DNA from: Allobosea sp. UNC402CLCol
GTDB lineage: Bacteria > Pseudomonadota > Alphaproteobacteria > Rhizobiales > Beijerinckiaceae
NCBI RefSeq assembly: GCF_000745475.1
Contig: NZ_KN050692.1
Coordinates: 637,955 to 701,954, forward strand
Length of the DNA: 64,000 bases
Direction of reading: 5' to 3'
Positions 31,612 through 40,539 of the stretch are shown here, in pieces. A program made the translations under genes and the position numbers. The notes under the pieces are model-generated. The model had not been told where the DNA came from and made no database searches. It saw only the letters and a list, made by a program, of their open reading frames with translations. The stretch's first letter is position 1. The number at the start of each line of letters is the position of its first letter.

Positions 31612-32985
31612 TCAGGGCCTGGTCGGATCGAAGTGCTTCGTCAGCTTGTGGCCATAGCCGCCATAGTCGCTCTGGAGCGCCTCCGTCCGCGCGGCGAAGG
31701 CCGTGACGGCTTGAGGAAAGCGCGTCTCGAACATGAAGGCGAGCGTGCCCTCGAGCTTGTGCGGCTTCAGCTCGACAGTGGAGGCCCTCTCGAAAGCGTC
31801 GACATCGGGGCCGTGCGGCAGCATCGAATTATGCAGCGAGATGCCGCCAGGCACGAAGCCACCGCCCGTCTTGGCATCATAGACGCCGTAGACCAGCCCC
31901 ATGAACTCGCTCATCACGTTCATGTGGTACCAGGGCGGCCGGAAGGTGTTCTCCGCCACCAGCCAGCGATCGGAGAAGACGACGAAATCGACATTGGCGG
32001 TGCCGGGCGTCTCTGAAGGCGAGGTCAGCACCGTGAAGATCGAGGGGTCGGCGTGGTCGTAGAGCACCGGGCCGACCGGCGAGAAGCGCCTGAGATCGTA
32101 TTTGTAGGGCGCGTAATTGCCGTGCCAGGCGACGACGTCGAGCGGCGAATGCGCGATATCGGCAACCCAGAGGTTGCCGCCCCATTTCACATACATCTTC
32201 GAGGGCGCGTCGCGGTCCTCATAGGCTGCGACGGGGGTGAGGAAATCGCGGGGATTGGCGAGGCAGTTCGCGCCGATCGGCCCGCGTTCCGGCAAGGTGA
32301 AGGCGCCGCCATAGTTCTCGCAGATATAGCCGCGCGCCGGGCCGTCGCGGAGCTCGACGCGGATCTTCACGCCGCGCGGGATCACCGCGATCTCGCCCGA
32401 CTCGATGTCGATGATGCCGAATTCAGTCCACAGGCGTAAGGCGCCCTGCTGCGGCACGAAGAGCATCTCGCCATCGGCGTTGTAGAAGTATTCGTCCACC
32501 ATCGAGCGGGTGATCAGATAGACATGCGCGCCCATGCCGCCCTGGCTGCCGGCATCGCCGGCGGTGGTCATGCTGCGGATGCCCTCGACGAAGGAGAGCG
32601 GCTCTGCGGGAATCGGGAGCGGGCTCCAGCGCAGCGGCGCGATCGGCAGGTCGACCTCGCGGGCCGGCGCGGTGCGCCAAAGCCCGGCATCGACCTTCCG
32701 GAACTTATTCCAATGGGCGACCGTCGGCCGGATGCGGTAGAGCCAGGAGCGCTCATTGGTGGTGCGCGGCGCGGTGAAGGGCGAGCCGGAGAGCTGCTCG
32801 GCATAGAGGCCATAGGCGCATTTCTGCGGCGAATTGCGCCCGAGCGGCAGGGCGCCCGGCAGCGCCTCGGTCTCGAAACCGTTGCCGAAGCCGGACATGT
32901 AACCGGCCGCGATCGCGCTCCGGAGCTTGCGGTCATTCGTCTTGCCGTCGTCTGTCTTGGCGCCGCCCGGTTTCTGAACGTTCAT
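31612..32985 (-). CDS. hmgA: Homogentisate 1,2-dioxygenase
   Basis: Opens the ring of homogentisate to maleylacetoacetate in tyrosine/phenylalanine degradation; non-haem iron enzyme of 457 residues. Start ATG at 32985 (MNVQKPGGAK); the frame is open upstream but lacks family likeness. Blocks seen are YMSGFGNGFETEALPGALP, GGNLWVADIAHSPLDVVAWH, iron-ligand region PPWYHMNVMSEFMGLVYG (His and Glu) and SLHNSMLPHGPD (His). The usual maleylacetoacetate isomerase and fumarylacetoacetase genes are not adjacent. A MarR-type regulator is divergent, with an inverted repeat in the promoter space. Confidence 0.96.
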   Translation of the reverse strand: MNVQKPGGAKTDDGKTNDRKLRSAIAAGYMSGFGNGFETEALPGALPLGRNSPQKCAYGLYAEQLSGSPFTAPRTTNERSWLYRIRPTVAHWNKFRKVDAGLWRTAPAREVDLPIAPLRWSPLPIPAEPLSFVEGIRSMTTAGDAGSQGGMGAHVYLITRSMVDEYFYNADGEMLFVPQQGALRLWTEFGIIDIESGEIAVIPRGVKIRVELRDGPARGYICENYGGAFTLPERGPIGANCLANPRDFLTPVAAYEDRDAPSKMYVKWGGNLWVADIAHSPLDVVAWHGNYAPYKYDLRRFSPVGPVLYDHADPSIFTVLTSPSETPGTANVDFVVFSDRWLVAENTFRPPWYHMNVMSEFMGLVYGVYDAKTGGGFVPGGISLHNSMLPHGPDVDAFERASTVELKPHKLEGTLAFMFETRFPQAVTAFAARTEALQSDYGGYGHKLTKHFDPTRP

Positions 32986-33103
32986 GATCTGGAACCTTTC
33001 CGCGGCCGCGCCCGGCCCGCGCCGGCCGCACACCAAACTGCCCTGCCCCCGCAAGCCGGCCGAAACGCGCGGCGCGCCAGGGGGCGCGGGCGCGCCGCAG
33101 GAT

Positions 33104-33119
33104 AGTTACTTTGGTAACT
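33104..33119. promoter_or_regulatory. Candidate MarR-type operator between hmgA and its regulator
   Basis: AGTTAC-TTTG-GTAACT is a perfect inverted repeat in the divergent promoter region, and another GTAACT half-site follows at 33129-33134, just before the regulator start. MarR proteins bind such short palindromes; the pairing with this regulator is inference. Confidence 0.55.
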
Positions 33120-33142
33120 GTCCATTTTGTAACTAACAAGGC

Positions 33143-33598
33143 ATGGCCACTCTCGCGCTCGAAAGCTTCCTGCCCTATCGCCTCAACCGCCTCGCCTCGG
33201 TGGTTTCGCTGAAATTCCGCGCGGTCTACGGCCCGCATCACGATCTGACCGTGCCGGAATGGCGCGTGCTGGCGACGCTCGCGCAATTCGGGACGATGAC
33301 CGCGAAGGCCATCGGTGCCCATTCGGCCATGCACAAGACCAAGGTCAGCCGGGCCGTGCGGGCGCTGGAGGAGCGGCGCTGGCTGGTGCGTAGCCGGAGC
33401 GAACTCGACCGGAGGGAAGAGGGCCTCACGCTCACGGCAGCGGGCCTGCGCAGCTATGCCGAGATCGTGCCGCGCGCACTCGCCTTCGAGGCTGCTCTTC
33501 TGGCCGAGCTCGGCCCACACGCCGCGCCCCTGCTCACGGCTCTCGAGCGGATGGAGGCCGGTCTCCTCGATGACGCGCCACGTCCCGAGCGACGGTGA
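33143..33598 (+). CDS. MarR-family transcriptional regulator (likely of hmgA)
   Basis: 151 residues with a winged helix: LTVPEWRVLATLAQFGTMTA, the recognition region AMHKTKVSRAVRALEERRWL and the wing SRSELDRREEGLTLTAAG. Helices at both ends would form the dimer interface typical of MarR proteins. It is divergent from homogentisate dioxygenase with a palindrome (AGTTAC / GTAACT) between them. HmgR-type or MarR-type repressors of homogentisate pathways that respond to the substrate are known; the same scheme fits here but is not shown. Confidence 0.9.
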   Translation: MATLALESFLPYRLNRLASVVSLKFRAVYGPHHDLTVPEWRVLATLAQFGTMTAKAIGAHSAMHKTKVSRAVRALEERRWLVRSRSELDRREEGLTLTAAGLRSYAEIVPRALAFEAALLAELGPHAAPLLTALERMEAGLLDDAPRPERR

Positions 33599-33669
33599 CG
33601 GCGGCGCTTGCCTTCCGAAGCCCCATGGAAGGCTCTTCGAGCGTTTGCTGCATTTCCGCGGAAACGCGG

Positions 33670-33765
33670 GTCATCCCGGATGCAGCGAAGCGGAGATCCG
33701 GGGTTCATGCCTGAGCCTTCTTTGGAAGCGCTCCGGCATGGATCCCGGGTCAGGCCCGGGATGAC
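33670..33765. repeat. Palindromic intergenic repeat, family A, copy 2
   Basis: A 96-bp composite palindrome bounded by GTCATCCCGG and CCCGGGATGAC, with inner CATGGATCCCGGG. It is closest to copy 4 (57311-57420), sharing CTCCGGCATGGATCCCGGGT. It lies between the convergent ends of the MarR gene and glpK. Confidence 0.85.
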
Positions 33766-33795
33766 CGAGGTGGAGCCGTGCGAAATCGGCAGGCT

Positions 33796-35298
33796 CTATG
33801 CGTCGCTCAGCGTCCGCCGCACGGCGTCGCGCCAGCCGGCGACCTTGCGCGTGCGCTGGCTCGCCGCCATCGCCGGCAGGAAGCGTCGTTCCAGCCGCCA
33901 GAGATCGGCGAAGCGGTCGGGCTCGGGCAGCAGCCCGGCATCGAGCCCGGCGAGATAGGCCGCGCCCAGCGCCGTCGTCTCCAGCACGGTCGGGCGGTCA
34001 ACGGGCAGGTCGAGGATGTCGGCGAGGCGCTGCATCGTCCAGTCGGAGGCGACCATGCCGCCATCGACGCGCAGGACCGAGCGGCCGCCCTGCCCGGCTT
34101 CGGGCCAGTCGGCATGCATGGCCTCGATCAGGTCGAGCGTCTGGTAGCAGACGCTTTCCAGCGTGGCGCGGGCGAATTCGCGCGGGCCCGTGCCGCGCGT
34201 CAGCCCGAACAGGGCGCCGCGCGCATTGGCATCCCAATGCGGGGCGCCGAGCCCGACGAAGGCCGGCACGAGATAGACGTCCTGCGCCGGGTCGGCCGCT
34301 TCCGCGAGCGGGCCGGTATCGCTCGCCTTCTCGATGATGCCGAGACCGTCGCGCAGCCATTGCACCGCGGCGCCCGCGATGAAGATCGAGCCTTCCAGCG
34401 CGTAGGAGCGCTTGCCGCCAAGCTGATAAGCGATGGTGCCGAGCAGCCGGTTCCTGGAGCGGACCGGCGTGTCGCCGGTGTTGAGCAGCGCGAAGCAGCC
34501 CGTGCCGTAGGTCGACTTGACCATGCCCGGATCGAAGCAGGCCTGCCCGATCGTCGCGGCCTGCTGGTCGCCGGCGATGCCGCGCACCGCAATCGGGCCG
34601 CCGAACAGCTCCGGCGCGGTGTCGCCGAAATGGGCCGCGCAATCGCGGACCTCCGGCAGGATCGCCTCGGGAATGTCGAGCAGCGCGAGCAGGTCCTTGT
34701 CCCAGACACCACGGCCGATATCGAACAGCATGGTGCGCGCCGCATTGGTCGCGTCGGTCGCATGCACCGCACCGCCCGTCAGCCGCCAGAGCAGGAAGGA
34801 ATCGACGGTGCCGAAGGCGAGCTCGCCCGCTTCCGCACGGCGGCGGGCACCGGGAACATTATCGAGCAGCCAGGCGATCTTGGTGCCGGAGAAATAGGGG
34901 TCGATGCGCAGGCCGGTGCGGCTGGCGACGAGCTCCTCATGGCCGGCAGCGACGAGCTGCGCGCAGGCCTCGGCGGTGCGCCTGTCCTGCCAGACGATGG
35001 CGCGGTGGATCGCCCTGCCCGTCTGGCGGTCCCAGATCAGCGTGGTCTCGCGCTGGTTGGTGATGCCGATTCCGGCGATGTCCCGCGCGCCGAGCCCCGC
35101 CTTGGCGAGAGCCTCGCGCGCCGTCTCAAGCACGGTGTCCCAGATATCCTCCGGCTCGTGCTCGACCCAGCCGGAGGCTGGAAAATGCTGCGGGAACTCC
35201 CTTTGCGCGCTGGCCACCGGAGCGAGCGAAGCATCGAACAGGATCGCCCGCGAGGAGGTCGTGCCCTGGTCGATCGCAAGGAGATGTCTGGCGGCCAT
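33796..35298 (-). CDS. glpK: Glycerol kinase
   Basis: Phosphorylates glycerol to glycerol-3-phosphate in the cytoplasm; 500 residues, the usual length. The ATG at 35298 follows AGGAAG and gives MAARHLLAIDQGTTSSRAIL, the FGGY-kinase phosphate-binding start; a much longer open frame upstream is not coding. Further marks are GWVEHEPEDIWDTV, GITNQRETTLIWDRQTG, AIVWQDRRT, GIAGDQQAATIGQACF and STYGTGCFALLNTG. Glycerol transport or glycerol-3-phosphate dehydrogenase genes are not adjacent. A family B repeat sits just upstream in the promoter region. Confidence 0.97.
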   Translation of the reverse strand: MAARHLLAIDQGTTSSRAILFDASLAPVASAQREFPQHFPASGWVEHEPEDIWDTVLETAREALAKAGLGARDIAGIGITNQRETTLIWDRQTGRAIHRAIVWQDRRTAEACAQLVAAGHEELVASRTGLRIDPYFSGTKIAWLLDNVPGARRRAEAGELAFGTVDSFLLWRLTGGAVHATDATNAARTMLFDIGRGVWDKDLLALLDIPEAILPEVRDCAAHFGDTAPELFGGPIAVRGIAGDQQAATIGQACFDPGMVKSTYGTGCFALLNTGDTPVRSRNRLLGTIAYQLGGKRSYALEGSIFIAGAAVQWLRDGLGIIEKASDTGPLAEAADPAQDVYLVPAFVGLGAPHWDANARGALFGLTRGTGPREFARATLESVCYQTLDLIEAMHADWPEAGQGGRSVLRVDGGMVASDWTMQRLADILDLPVDRPTVLETTALGAAYLAGLDAGLLPEPDRFADLWRLERRFLPAMAASQRTRKVAGWRDAVRRTLSDA

Positions 35299-35324
35299 GC
35301 TCTGCTTCCTGCCCTGTCCCATGA

Positions 35325-35370
35325 GCATCGGACCGAAAAGCGGAATCCCCTTTCCGGAAGAAGCCGATGC
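35325..35370. repeat. Palindromic intergenic repeat, family B, copy 4
   Basis: GCATCGG / GCCGATGC arms with inner CCGAAAAG / CTTTCCGG. It lies 27 bases upstream of the glpK start, in the gap shared with the divergent Ppx/GppA gene. Confidence 0.75.
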
Positions 35371-35619
35371 GATAACCCATCCCGCGCTCTGCGGCGCAGC
35401 GGGCGGAGACTTGCCGAAGCCGCGGCTTCCGCGCAAGGGCATCGCCCGGATTTCGGTTCCCGGCCTGCCGCGCGAGGGCCTGTTTGCCAGTCCCCATGGC
35501 AAGGTTCTGCTTGGCACGTGGCTTGCGCTGTAGTTAGCTTGCTGACGAAGCAAATGGCTGCGCCTTGCGCGGCCCCTGCCGGATCGCTTCATGCGGGTGC
35601 GGCAGGTCGGGGGATTGGA
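35371..35619. other. Divergent promoter space between glpK and the Ppx/GppA gene
   Basis: No gene is supported here. The frame of the Ppx/GppA gene is open through this stretch, with an ATG at 35554, but the strongest ribosome site (GGGGGA) belongs to the ATG at 35620. I could not pick out a clear promoter. Confidence 0.5.
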
Positions 35620-36738
35620 ATGGCGGCGGTCGAGGACCGGCAGCAGGGAGGCGTCGCATCCGCGGCGCCGCCACATCGACATGACGCCGATCCGCTCAGG
35701 GCCGGCGGCGCCGCCGTTGGTGCCACCGCCCGTCCCCATAACGGACATCGGCTCTTCCCCGCGCCCGCGACCTATGCGGCCCTCGATCTCGGCACGAATA
35801 ATTGCCGGCTGCTGATCGCCCGCCCGGCCCAGCACGGTTTCCGGGTCGTCGATGCCTTCTCGCGGATCGTGCGCCTGGGCGAAGGGCTGGCGGCGAGCAG
35901 CCGCCTCGGCGATGCCGCCATGGACCGGGCCGTCGAGGCGCTGAAGATCTGCCGGGGCAAGATGGCGAATCGCGGCGTCACCCGCGCCCGGCTCGTCACC
36001 ACGGAAGCCTGCCGCGCCGCCACGAACGGGCTCGACTTCGTCCGCCGCGTCGCGGCCGAGGCCGAATTGGCGCTGGAGATCATCGACCAGCGTACCGAGG
36101 CCGCCCTGGCCGTCTCGGGCTGCGCCGCGCTGGCGGACCCGGCGGCCGAAGGGGTCATCGTCTTCGACATCGGCGGCGGCTCCACCGAGATCGTCTGGCT
36201 CGGCAACCGCAGCGAGGCGCGCGACCCCGCCGCCCGCATCCGCGAATGGGCCTCGCTGCCGATCGGCGTCGTCACGGTGGCGGAACGCTATGGCGGCGTC
36301 GAGGTCAGCCGCGAGCTGTTCGAGCGCATGGTCGATGATTGCGCGCAGGCGCTCGAGCCCTTCGTGAAGCGGGCCGCGCCCGCCCGTCAGGCGCGCGCCT
36401 TCCATCTGTTGGGCACCTCCGGCACGGTCACCACCGTCGCCGGCATCCATCTCGGCCTGCTCCGCTACGACCGGCGCGAGGTCGACGGGCTGTGGATGCG
36501 CCAGGACGATATCCTCGCGGTCATCGACCGGCTGATCGCGATGGACTATGCCGCACGAGCAGCGAATGCCTGCATCGGCCGCGAGCGCGCCGATCTCGTG
36601 CTGGCCGGCTGCGCGATCTTCGAGGCGATCCGCCGCGCCTTTCCGAGCGAGCGGGTCCGGATCGCCGATCGCGGCCTGCGCGAAGGCATCCTGCTGCGGA
36701 TGATGCATGAGGATCGCGCCTGGTGGCGGCGCAGATAG
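35620..36738 (+). CDS. Ppx/GppA phosphatase family protein (exopolyphosphatase-like)
   Basis: 372 residues from the ATG at 35620, chosen for the upstream GGGGGATTGGA; an ATG at 35554 in the same frame is an alternative. The ASKHA fold shows ALDLGTNNCRLLIA and VIVFDIGGGSTEIVWL, the two phosphate-binding loops, and LLGTSGTVTTVAGIHLGL. Members degrade polyphosphate or pppGpp; which activity applies is not clear from sequence. This version lacks the extra C-terminal domains of long Ppx enzymes. It lies 12 bases before rlmE, so the two are co-transcribed, an arrangement common in Rhizobiales. Confidence 0.9.
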   Translation: MAAVEDRQQGGVASAAPPHRHDADPLRAGGAAVGATARPHNGHRLFPAPATYAALDLGTNNCRLLIARPAQHGFRVVDAFSRIVRLGEGLAASSRLGDAAMDRAVEALKICRGKMANRGVTRARLVTTEACRAATNGLDFVRRVAAEAELALEIIDQRTEAALAVSGCAALADPAAEGVIVFDIGGGSTEIVWLGNRSEARDPAARIREWASLPIGVVTVAERYGGVEVSRELFERMVDDCAQALEPFVKRAAPARQARAFHLLGTSGTVTTVAGIHLGLLRYDRREVDGLWMRQDDILAVIDRLIAMDYAARAANACIGRERADLVLAGCAIFEAIRRAFPSERVRIADRGLREGILLRMMHEDRAWWRRR

Positions 36739-36750
36739 GCTTGGACGGCG

Positions 36751-37488
36751 ATGAGCAGCGGAAAATCGGGAGGCGGCGCCGGTGGCAAGGCGTCGGCAGG
36801 CGCGCGCGACATGCGCGTCAAGGTCAAGAAGGCCGGCAAGCTCAAGCATTCCTCGCAGCTCTGGCTCGAGCGCCAGCTCAACGACCCTTATGTGAAGCGG
36901 GCGAGAGAGCTGGGCTATCGCTCACGCGCGGCCTTCAAGCTCGAGGAGATGGACGACCGCTACAAATTCCTCAAAACCGGCCAGCGCCTGGTCGATCTCG
37001 GCTGCGCGCCGGGCGGCTGGTGCCAGATCGCGGCCAAGCGCATCGGGTTGGAACAGGGCAAGGGCTATATCGTCGGCATCGACCTGCTGCCGGTCGACCC
37101 GATCCCGGCCGTCGACCTGATCCAGATGGATTTCATGGCCGAGGAGGCCCCGGCCCTGCTGACCGAACGGCTCGGCGGCCGGGCCGACGGCGTGATGTCG
37201 GACATGGCCGCCAACACCACCGGCCACAAGAAGACCGACCACCTCAAGATCATCGCGCTGGCCGAGGCTGCGCTCGAATTCGCGCATGACGTGCTGGCAC
37301 CGGGCGGCTTCTTCCTCGCCAAGCTGTTCCAGGGTGGCGACAGCGCCGAACTGCTCGCGGGCCTGAAGCGCGACTTCACGCTCGTGCGCAACGTCAAGCC
37401 GGCGGCCAGCCGCGCCGATTCCTCGGAGCTCTACGTGCTGGCGACGGGGTACAGGCGCAAGCCGGATGCGGCCGAGACGGCCGTTTGA
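36751..37488 (+). CDS. rlmE: 23S rRNA 2'-O-ribose methyltransferase RlmE (FtsJ)
   Basis: SAM-dependent methyltransferase for U2552 of 23S rRNA; 245 residues. The SAM loop is VDLGCAPGGWCQIA, and the catalytic K-D-K-E set is visible in SRAAFKLEEMDD, GVMSDMAANTTGHKKTDH, GFFLAKLFQGG and SSELYVLATG. An extra N-terminal glycine/serine-rich, then basic tail of about 35 residues (MSSGKSGGGAGGK, KVKKAGKLKHSS) precedes the core, as in other alphaproteobacterial RlmE. It follows the Ppx/GppA gene by 12 bases. Confidence 0.95.
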   Translation: MSSGKSGGGAGGKASAGARDMRVKVKKAGKLKHSSQLWLERQLNDPYVKRARELGYRSRAAFKLEEMDDRYKFLKTGQRLVDLGCAPGGWCQIAAKRIGLEQGKGYIVGIDLLPVDPIPAVDLIQMDFMAEEAPALLTERLGGRADGVMSDMAANTTGHKKTDHLKIIALAEAALEFAHDVLAPGGFFLAKLFQGGDSAELLAGLKRDFTLVRNVKPAASRADSSELYVLATGYRRKPDAAETAV

Positions 37489-37553
37489 GAATCGACAGAG
37501 ATGTCCCAGGCCGCAACCCAGCATCGCCGCATCCGAGCGCCGAGATCTCCGAG

Positions 37554-38231
37554 ATGACCAAGACGCGTCTGGTTTCGATTCTTTCAACCCTTGCCGTTCT
37601 CGTCCTCGGATCCTTGCCTGCACAGGCCTCCGACCGGACACCCGAGCAAGTGGCGGAGCTCTATTACCGCGCCTGGCTCAACTACGACCGCGCCGCTGCC
37701 GTTCAGCTCAACACGGCGCTGCGCCCGGAAACCGGCGGACGGGATCTCGTCGATCTCGGGATGATCGCCGATCCCGTCGCATGGCAACTCAGGCGAATCG
37801 CAAGCTTGAGCGCTCGGGGAGACCCGTCGGCCCCCGAGATCAGACGGCTGATGGCGACATTCATCATCGCCGGAAGCAAACGCGTTCGCTGCCGGGCCCT
37901 CGGCCACGAAATCAGCGCCCAGCCGACGGGCGCGCGCTTTCGCGCGACCGTCAAGCTTGAATGCGCCGTGCCGGATGCCGTGGCGGGTTTGCGCCAGACG
38001 AAGGAGCACGAGCAAGGGCGGTCGAACATGGTCAATCCCTCCCCGCGCCTGCTGAAGGGCGTCATCGAGGCCTTCGAGAGAGCTCCGCTGACACGCCGGG
38101 TTTCGACGGAGATGGATGTGACCGCGGGGTCCGCGAAACAACGCTGGATGCCGGATACGAGCCACAGCGGCATGGATCAGGTGACCGGCGCCATCGCGCG
38201 CCAGATCGGGGAAGCCGGCCTCGGCCCGTAG
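37554..38231 (+). CDS. Exported protein of unknown function
   Basis: 225 residues from the ATG at 37554, which gives a clean signal peptide (MTKTRLVSILSTLAVLVLGS, cleavage near AQAS). The mature protein is soluble. Its first part (RTPEQVAELYYRAWLNYDRA) resembles the start of small NTF2-like or SnoaL-like folds, but I do not see enough to assign it. Two cysteines (RVRCRALG and KLECAVPD) might form a disulfide in the periplasm. The gene follows rlmE by 65 bases on the same strand. Confidence 0.65.
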   Translation: MTKTRLVSILSTLAVLVLGSLPAQASDRTPEQVAELYYRAWLNYDRAAAVQLNTALRPETGGRDLVDLGMIADPVAWQLRRIASLSARGDPSAPEIRRLMATFIIAGSKRVRCRALGHEISAQPTGARFRATVKLECAVPDAVAGLRQTKEHEQGRSNMVNPSPRLLKGVIEAFERAPLTRRVSTEMDVTAGSAKQRWMPDTSHSGMDQVTGAIARQIGEAGLGP

Positions 38232-38314
38232 ACCGCACGTCCCGAGCCGGCCTCGCGCCCGGAAAACCACCCCAAGACGGGATATGATCGCGGCTTTGCC
38301 GAGATCGCAGCCGC

Positions 38315-39754
38315 TCAATCCAACGGCTTCTGCTCGGCGATCGCCTCGGCCGTCAGCTTGCGCTTGCTGACCGGCGCGTGGCCGGAGACCTCGGCGCCGG
38401 CATCGGGCGCGAGCTGCGCCATCCAGAGCGCCGAGGAGGCCGAAATCAGCCCGACGATGACGAAGGCCGGCCAGAAATCGCCGGCCGCGAGCGCCTTGCC
38501 GCCGTTGAAGGTGTTGGCCGCCTCCAGCGCGAAAGCGCCGATCGTCACGCCCATGCTGAGCGACAATTGCTGCGCGACGCTGGACAGGCTGGTCGCGCTC
38601 GACATCTCGCGGTTGGAGACGTCGGAATAGCTCAGCGCGTTGATGCCGGTGAACTGCAGCGAGCGGAAGCAGCCGCCGATCAGCAGGACCGACAGCATGA
38701 TCGCGTGCGGCGTCGTCGGGGTGAAGAGGCCGGAGGCCGCGAGGAAGGCGGAGCCGACGAGCGCGTTGAAGATCAGCACGCGCCGGAAGCCGTATTGCGC
38801 CAGGATGGTCCGCGCCAGCGTCTTCATGATCATCGCGCCGGCGGCCGAGGCGAAGGTGATCAGGCCCGATTGCAGCGGATCGAGCCCGAATCCGAGCTGC
38901 AGCATCAGCGGCAGCAGGAAGGGGATCGCGCCGATGCCGGTGCGGAAGATCGAGCCGCCGACGACGCCGATGCGGAAGGTCGGGATGCGGAAGAGCGCGA
39001 GGTCGAGGACCGGATAAGGCACGCGGCGCGCATGGAACCAGTAGGCGACGAGCGCCGCCGCCCCGCCCAGCACGCAGCCATAGGAGATATATTCCGGCAC
39101 CATGTGCCGGCCGCCGGTCGCCAGCCCGAGCATCAGCGCGGCGAAGCCGAAAGCCGAGAGGACGAAGCCGCGCACATCGAGCGGCGCCACGTCCTCCTCC
39201 CGGATGTCCTCGAAGAAGATGCTCGACAGCACGATGCCGATGAGGCCGATCGGGATGTTGATGAAGAAGATCCAGCGCCAATCGAAATAGGTGGTGATGA
39301 AGCCGCCGAGCGGCGGGCCGACCACGGGCCCGACCAGCGCCGGGACGGTGAGATAGGCGAGCGCGCTGACCATCTCGGCCTTGCTGACGCTGCGCAGGAT
39401 GACGAGGCGCCCGACCGGCACCATCATCGCCCCGCCCATGCCCTGGATGAAGCGCGCGCCGACGAAGGCGGCGAGCGAATTCGACACCGCGCAGAGCACC
39501 GAGCCGAGCATGAAGATGCAGAGCGCCGCGCGGAACACGCTGCGGGCGCCGAACTTGTCCGCCATCCAGCCGGAGATCGGGATGAAGACCGCGAGACTGA
39601 CGAGATAGGAGGTCAGCGCCAGCTTCAGCGCGATCGGATCCTCCCCCAGCGACTTCGCGATCATCGGCAGCGAGGTGGCGATGACGGTGGAGTCGGTGTT
39701 CTCCATGAACAGGGCGCAGGCGACGATCAGGGGAAGCAGTTTGGCGCGTTGCAA
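38315..39754 (-). CDS. MFS multidrug exporter, DHA2 (EmrB/QacA) family
   Basis: 479 residues with about 14 membrane helices, the DHA2 number. Family motifs are VACALFMENTDSTVIATSLP (motif D1-type start with acidic residue), ISGWMADKFGARSVF (motif A), GARFIQGMGGAMMVPVGRLV (motif B) and LVGPVVGPPLGGFI (motif C), the mark of drug/H+ antiporters. No membrane-fusion (EmrA) partner is adjacent, so it may act alone. The start MQRAKLLPLIV is at 39754; the gene stands alone between the exported unknown and a divergent small protein. Confidence 0.92.
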   Translation of the reverse strand: MQRAKLLPLIVACALFMENTDSTVIATSLPMIAKSLGEDPIALKLALTSYLVSLAVFIPISGWMADKFGARSVFRAALCIFMLGSVLCAVSNSLAAFVGARFIQGMGGAMMVPVGRLVILRSVSKAEMVSALAYLTVPALVGPVVGPPLGGFITTYFDWRWIFFINIPIGLIGIVLSSIFFEDIREEDVAPLDVRGFVLSAFGFAALMLGLATGGRHMVPEYISYGCVLGGAAALVAYWFHARRVPYPVLDLALFRIPTFRIGVVGGSIFRTGIGAIPFLLPLMLQLGFGLDPLQSGLITFASAAGAMIMKTLARTILAQYGFRRVLIFNALVGSAFLAASGLFTPTTPHAIMLSVLLIGGCFRSLQFTGINALSYSDVSNREMSSATSLSSVAQQLSLSMGVTIGAFALEAANTFNGGKALAAGDFWPAFVIVGLISASSALWMAQLAPDAGAEVSGHAPVSKRKLTAEAIAEQKPLD

Positions 39755-40027
39755 GGTCCGAACCTCCGCGCCGGCACGAAACCGGCGCGCTTGAAATCAT
39801 AAGCTCGGCTATTAACGCGACAATTCGCCCGTGACGAGGTCGAAATCACGGTTTTGGTCGCCCCTTGCGCGCCTCCGCTATGCCCTGAGATTATAACCCG
39901 GCACCGAACACAATGCCGCCATGCGTTTTTCGCCCTGCAACAAGACCCGGCACCGCCCCACCTCAAGATTCGTTCGGCTAAGCCGAACCGTCGCGAGGGG
40001 CGCGCGTCGCTGACCTTGGAGGCTGAC

Positions 40028-40354
40028 ATGTTCGATATTTCAAGAATTTCCCCCGTTCTCCGTCGTAACCGCTCGAGCCTGCGCCTTGCGGCTCTCGGCG
40101 CGCTGGCAGGCCTGGCCTATGGCATGGCGGTGCCCGCGCCCGCTTCCGCAGCCCCCTCCGACTGGCGCGGCGGCTGCCAGGACAAGGCTGCGCCGCAGGG
40201 CTATGGCGAGATGATCCGGTATAACAACTGCGTGAGGCAGAGGGACTGCCAGCAACTCGCCAATGCGACGGGCACCACGGTCTTCGCGGCCGGTTGTTTC
40301 TGGGTCTCGCCCGAGGCGCCGGTGGCGTCCGATTTCCGCCGGCCGGCACGCTGA
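40028..40354 (+). CDS. Small exported cysteine-containing protein
   Basis: 108 residues starting at the ATG at 40028 (TTGGAGG lies 8 bases upstream). An N-terminal basic stretch and a hydrophobic segment (LRLAALGALAGLAYGMAVP) form a signal peptide with cleavage near ASAAP. The mature part is only about 70 residues with four cysteines (GGCQDK, NNCVRQRDCQ, AAGCFW), which could form two disulfides. I do not recognise a family. It stands alone, divergent from the MFS gene and upstream of guaB. Confidence 0.65.
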   Translation: MFDISRISPVLRRNRSSLRLAALGALAGLAYGMAVPAPASAAPSDWRGGCQDKAAPQGYGEMIRYNNCVRQRDCQQLANATGTTVFAAGCFWVSPEAPVASDFRRPAR

Positions 40355-40539
40355 ATCCGGCCCCGGCAAACGGCAAAGCGGCACGGCCATGCGCCGGGGC
40401 CGCTTCTGCACTGCAAAATAAATTGGCACGCGCTCTAGCGGACCAGCCGGACGCGTGCTAACGGGCCTCGTCAACTCGGCCATGGGCGCATCTGCCCGGC
40501 CCCTTAGAAAAGCCGGCTCGGCCGGCGTCGGAGTTGACG

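Noticed and set aside
33778..36849. Very long frames covering both glpK and the Ppx/GppA gene on opposite strands
   Set aside because: Only their terminal parts match known families; the rest is the antisense of the neighbour. Starts at 35298 and 35620 have ribosome sites.
40426..40458. Inverted repeat GCACGCG / CGCGTGC and a TGGCACG sigma-54-like motif before guaB
   Set aside because: The -12 part does not fit (TAGC instead of TTGC) and the arms are short with a 19-base spacer; likely chance in GC-rich DNA.
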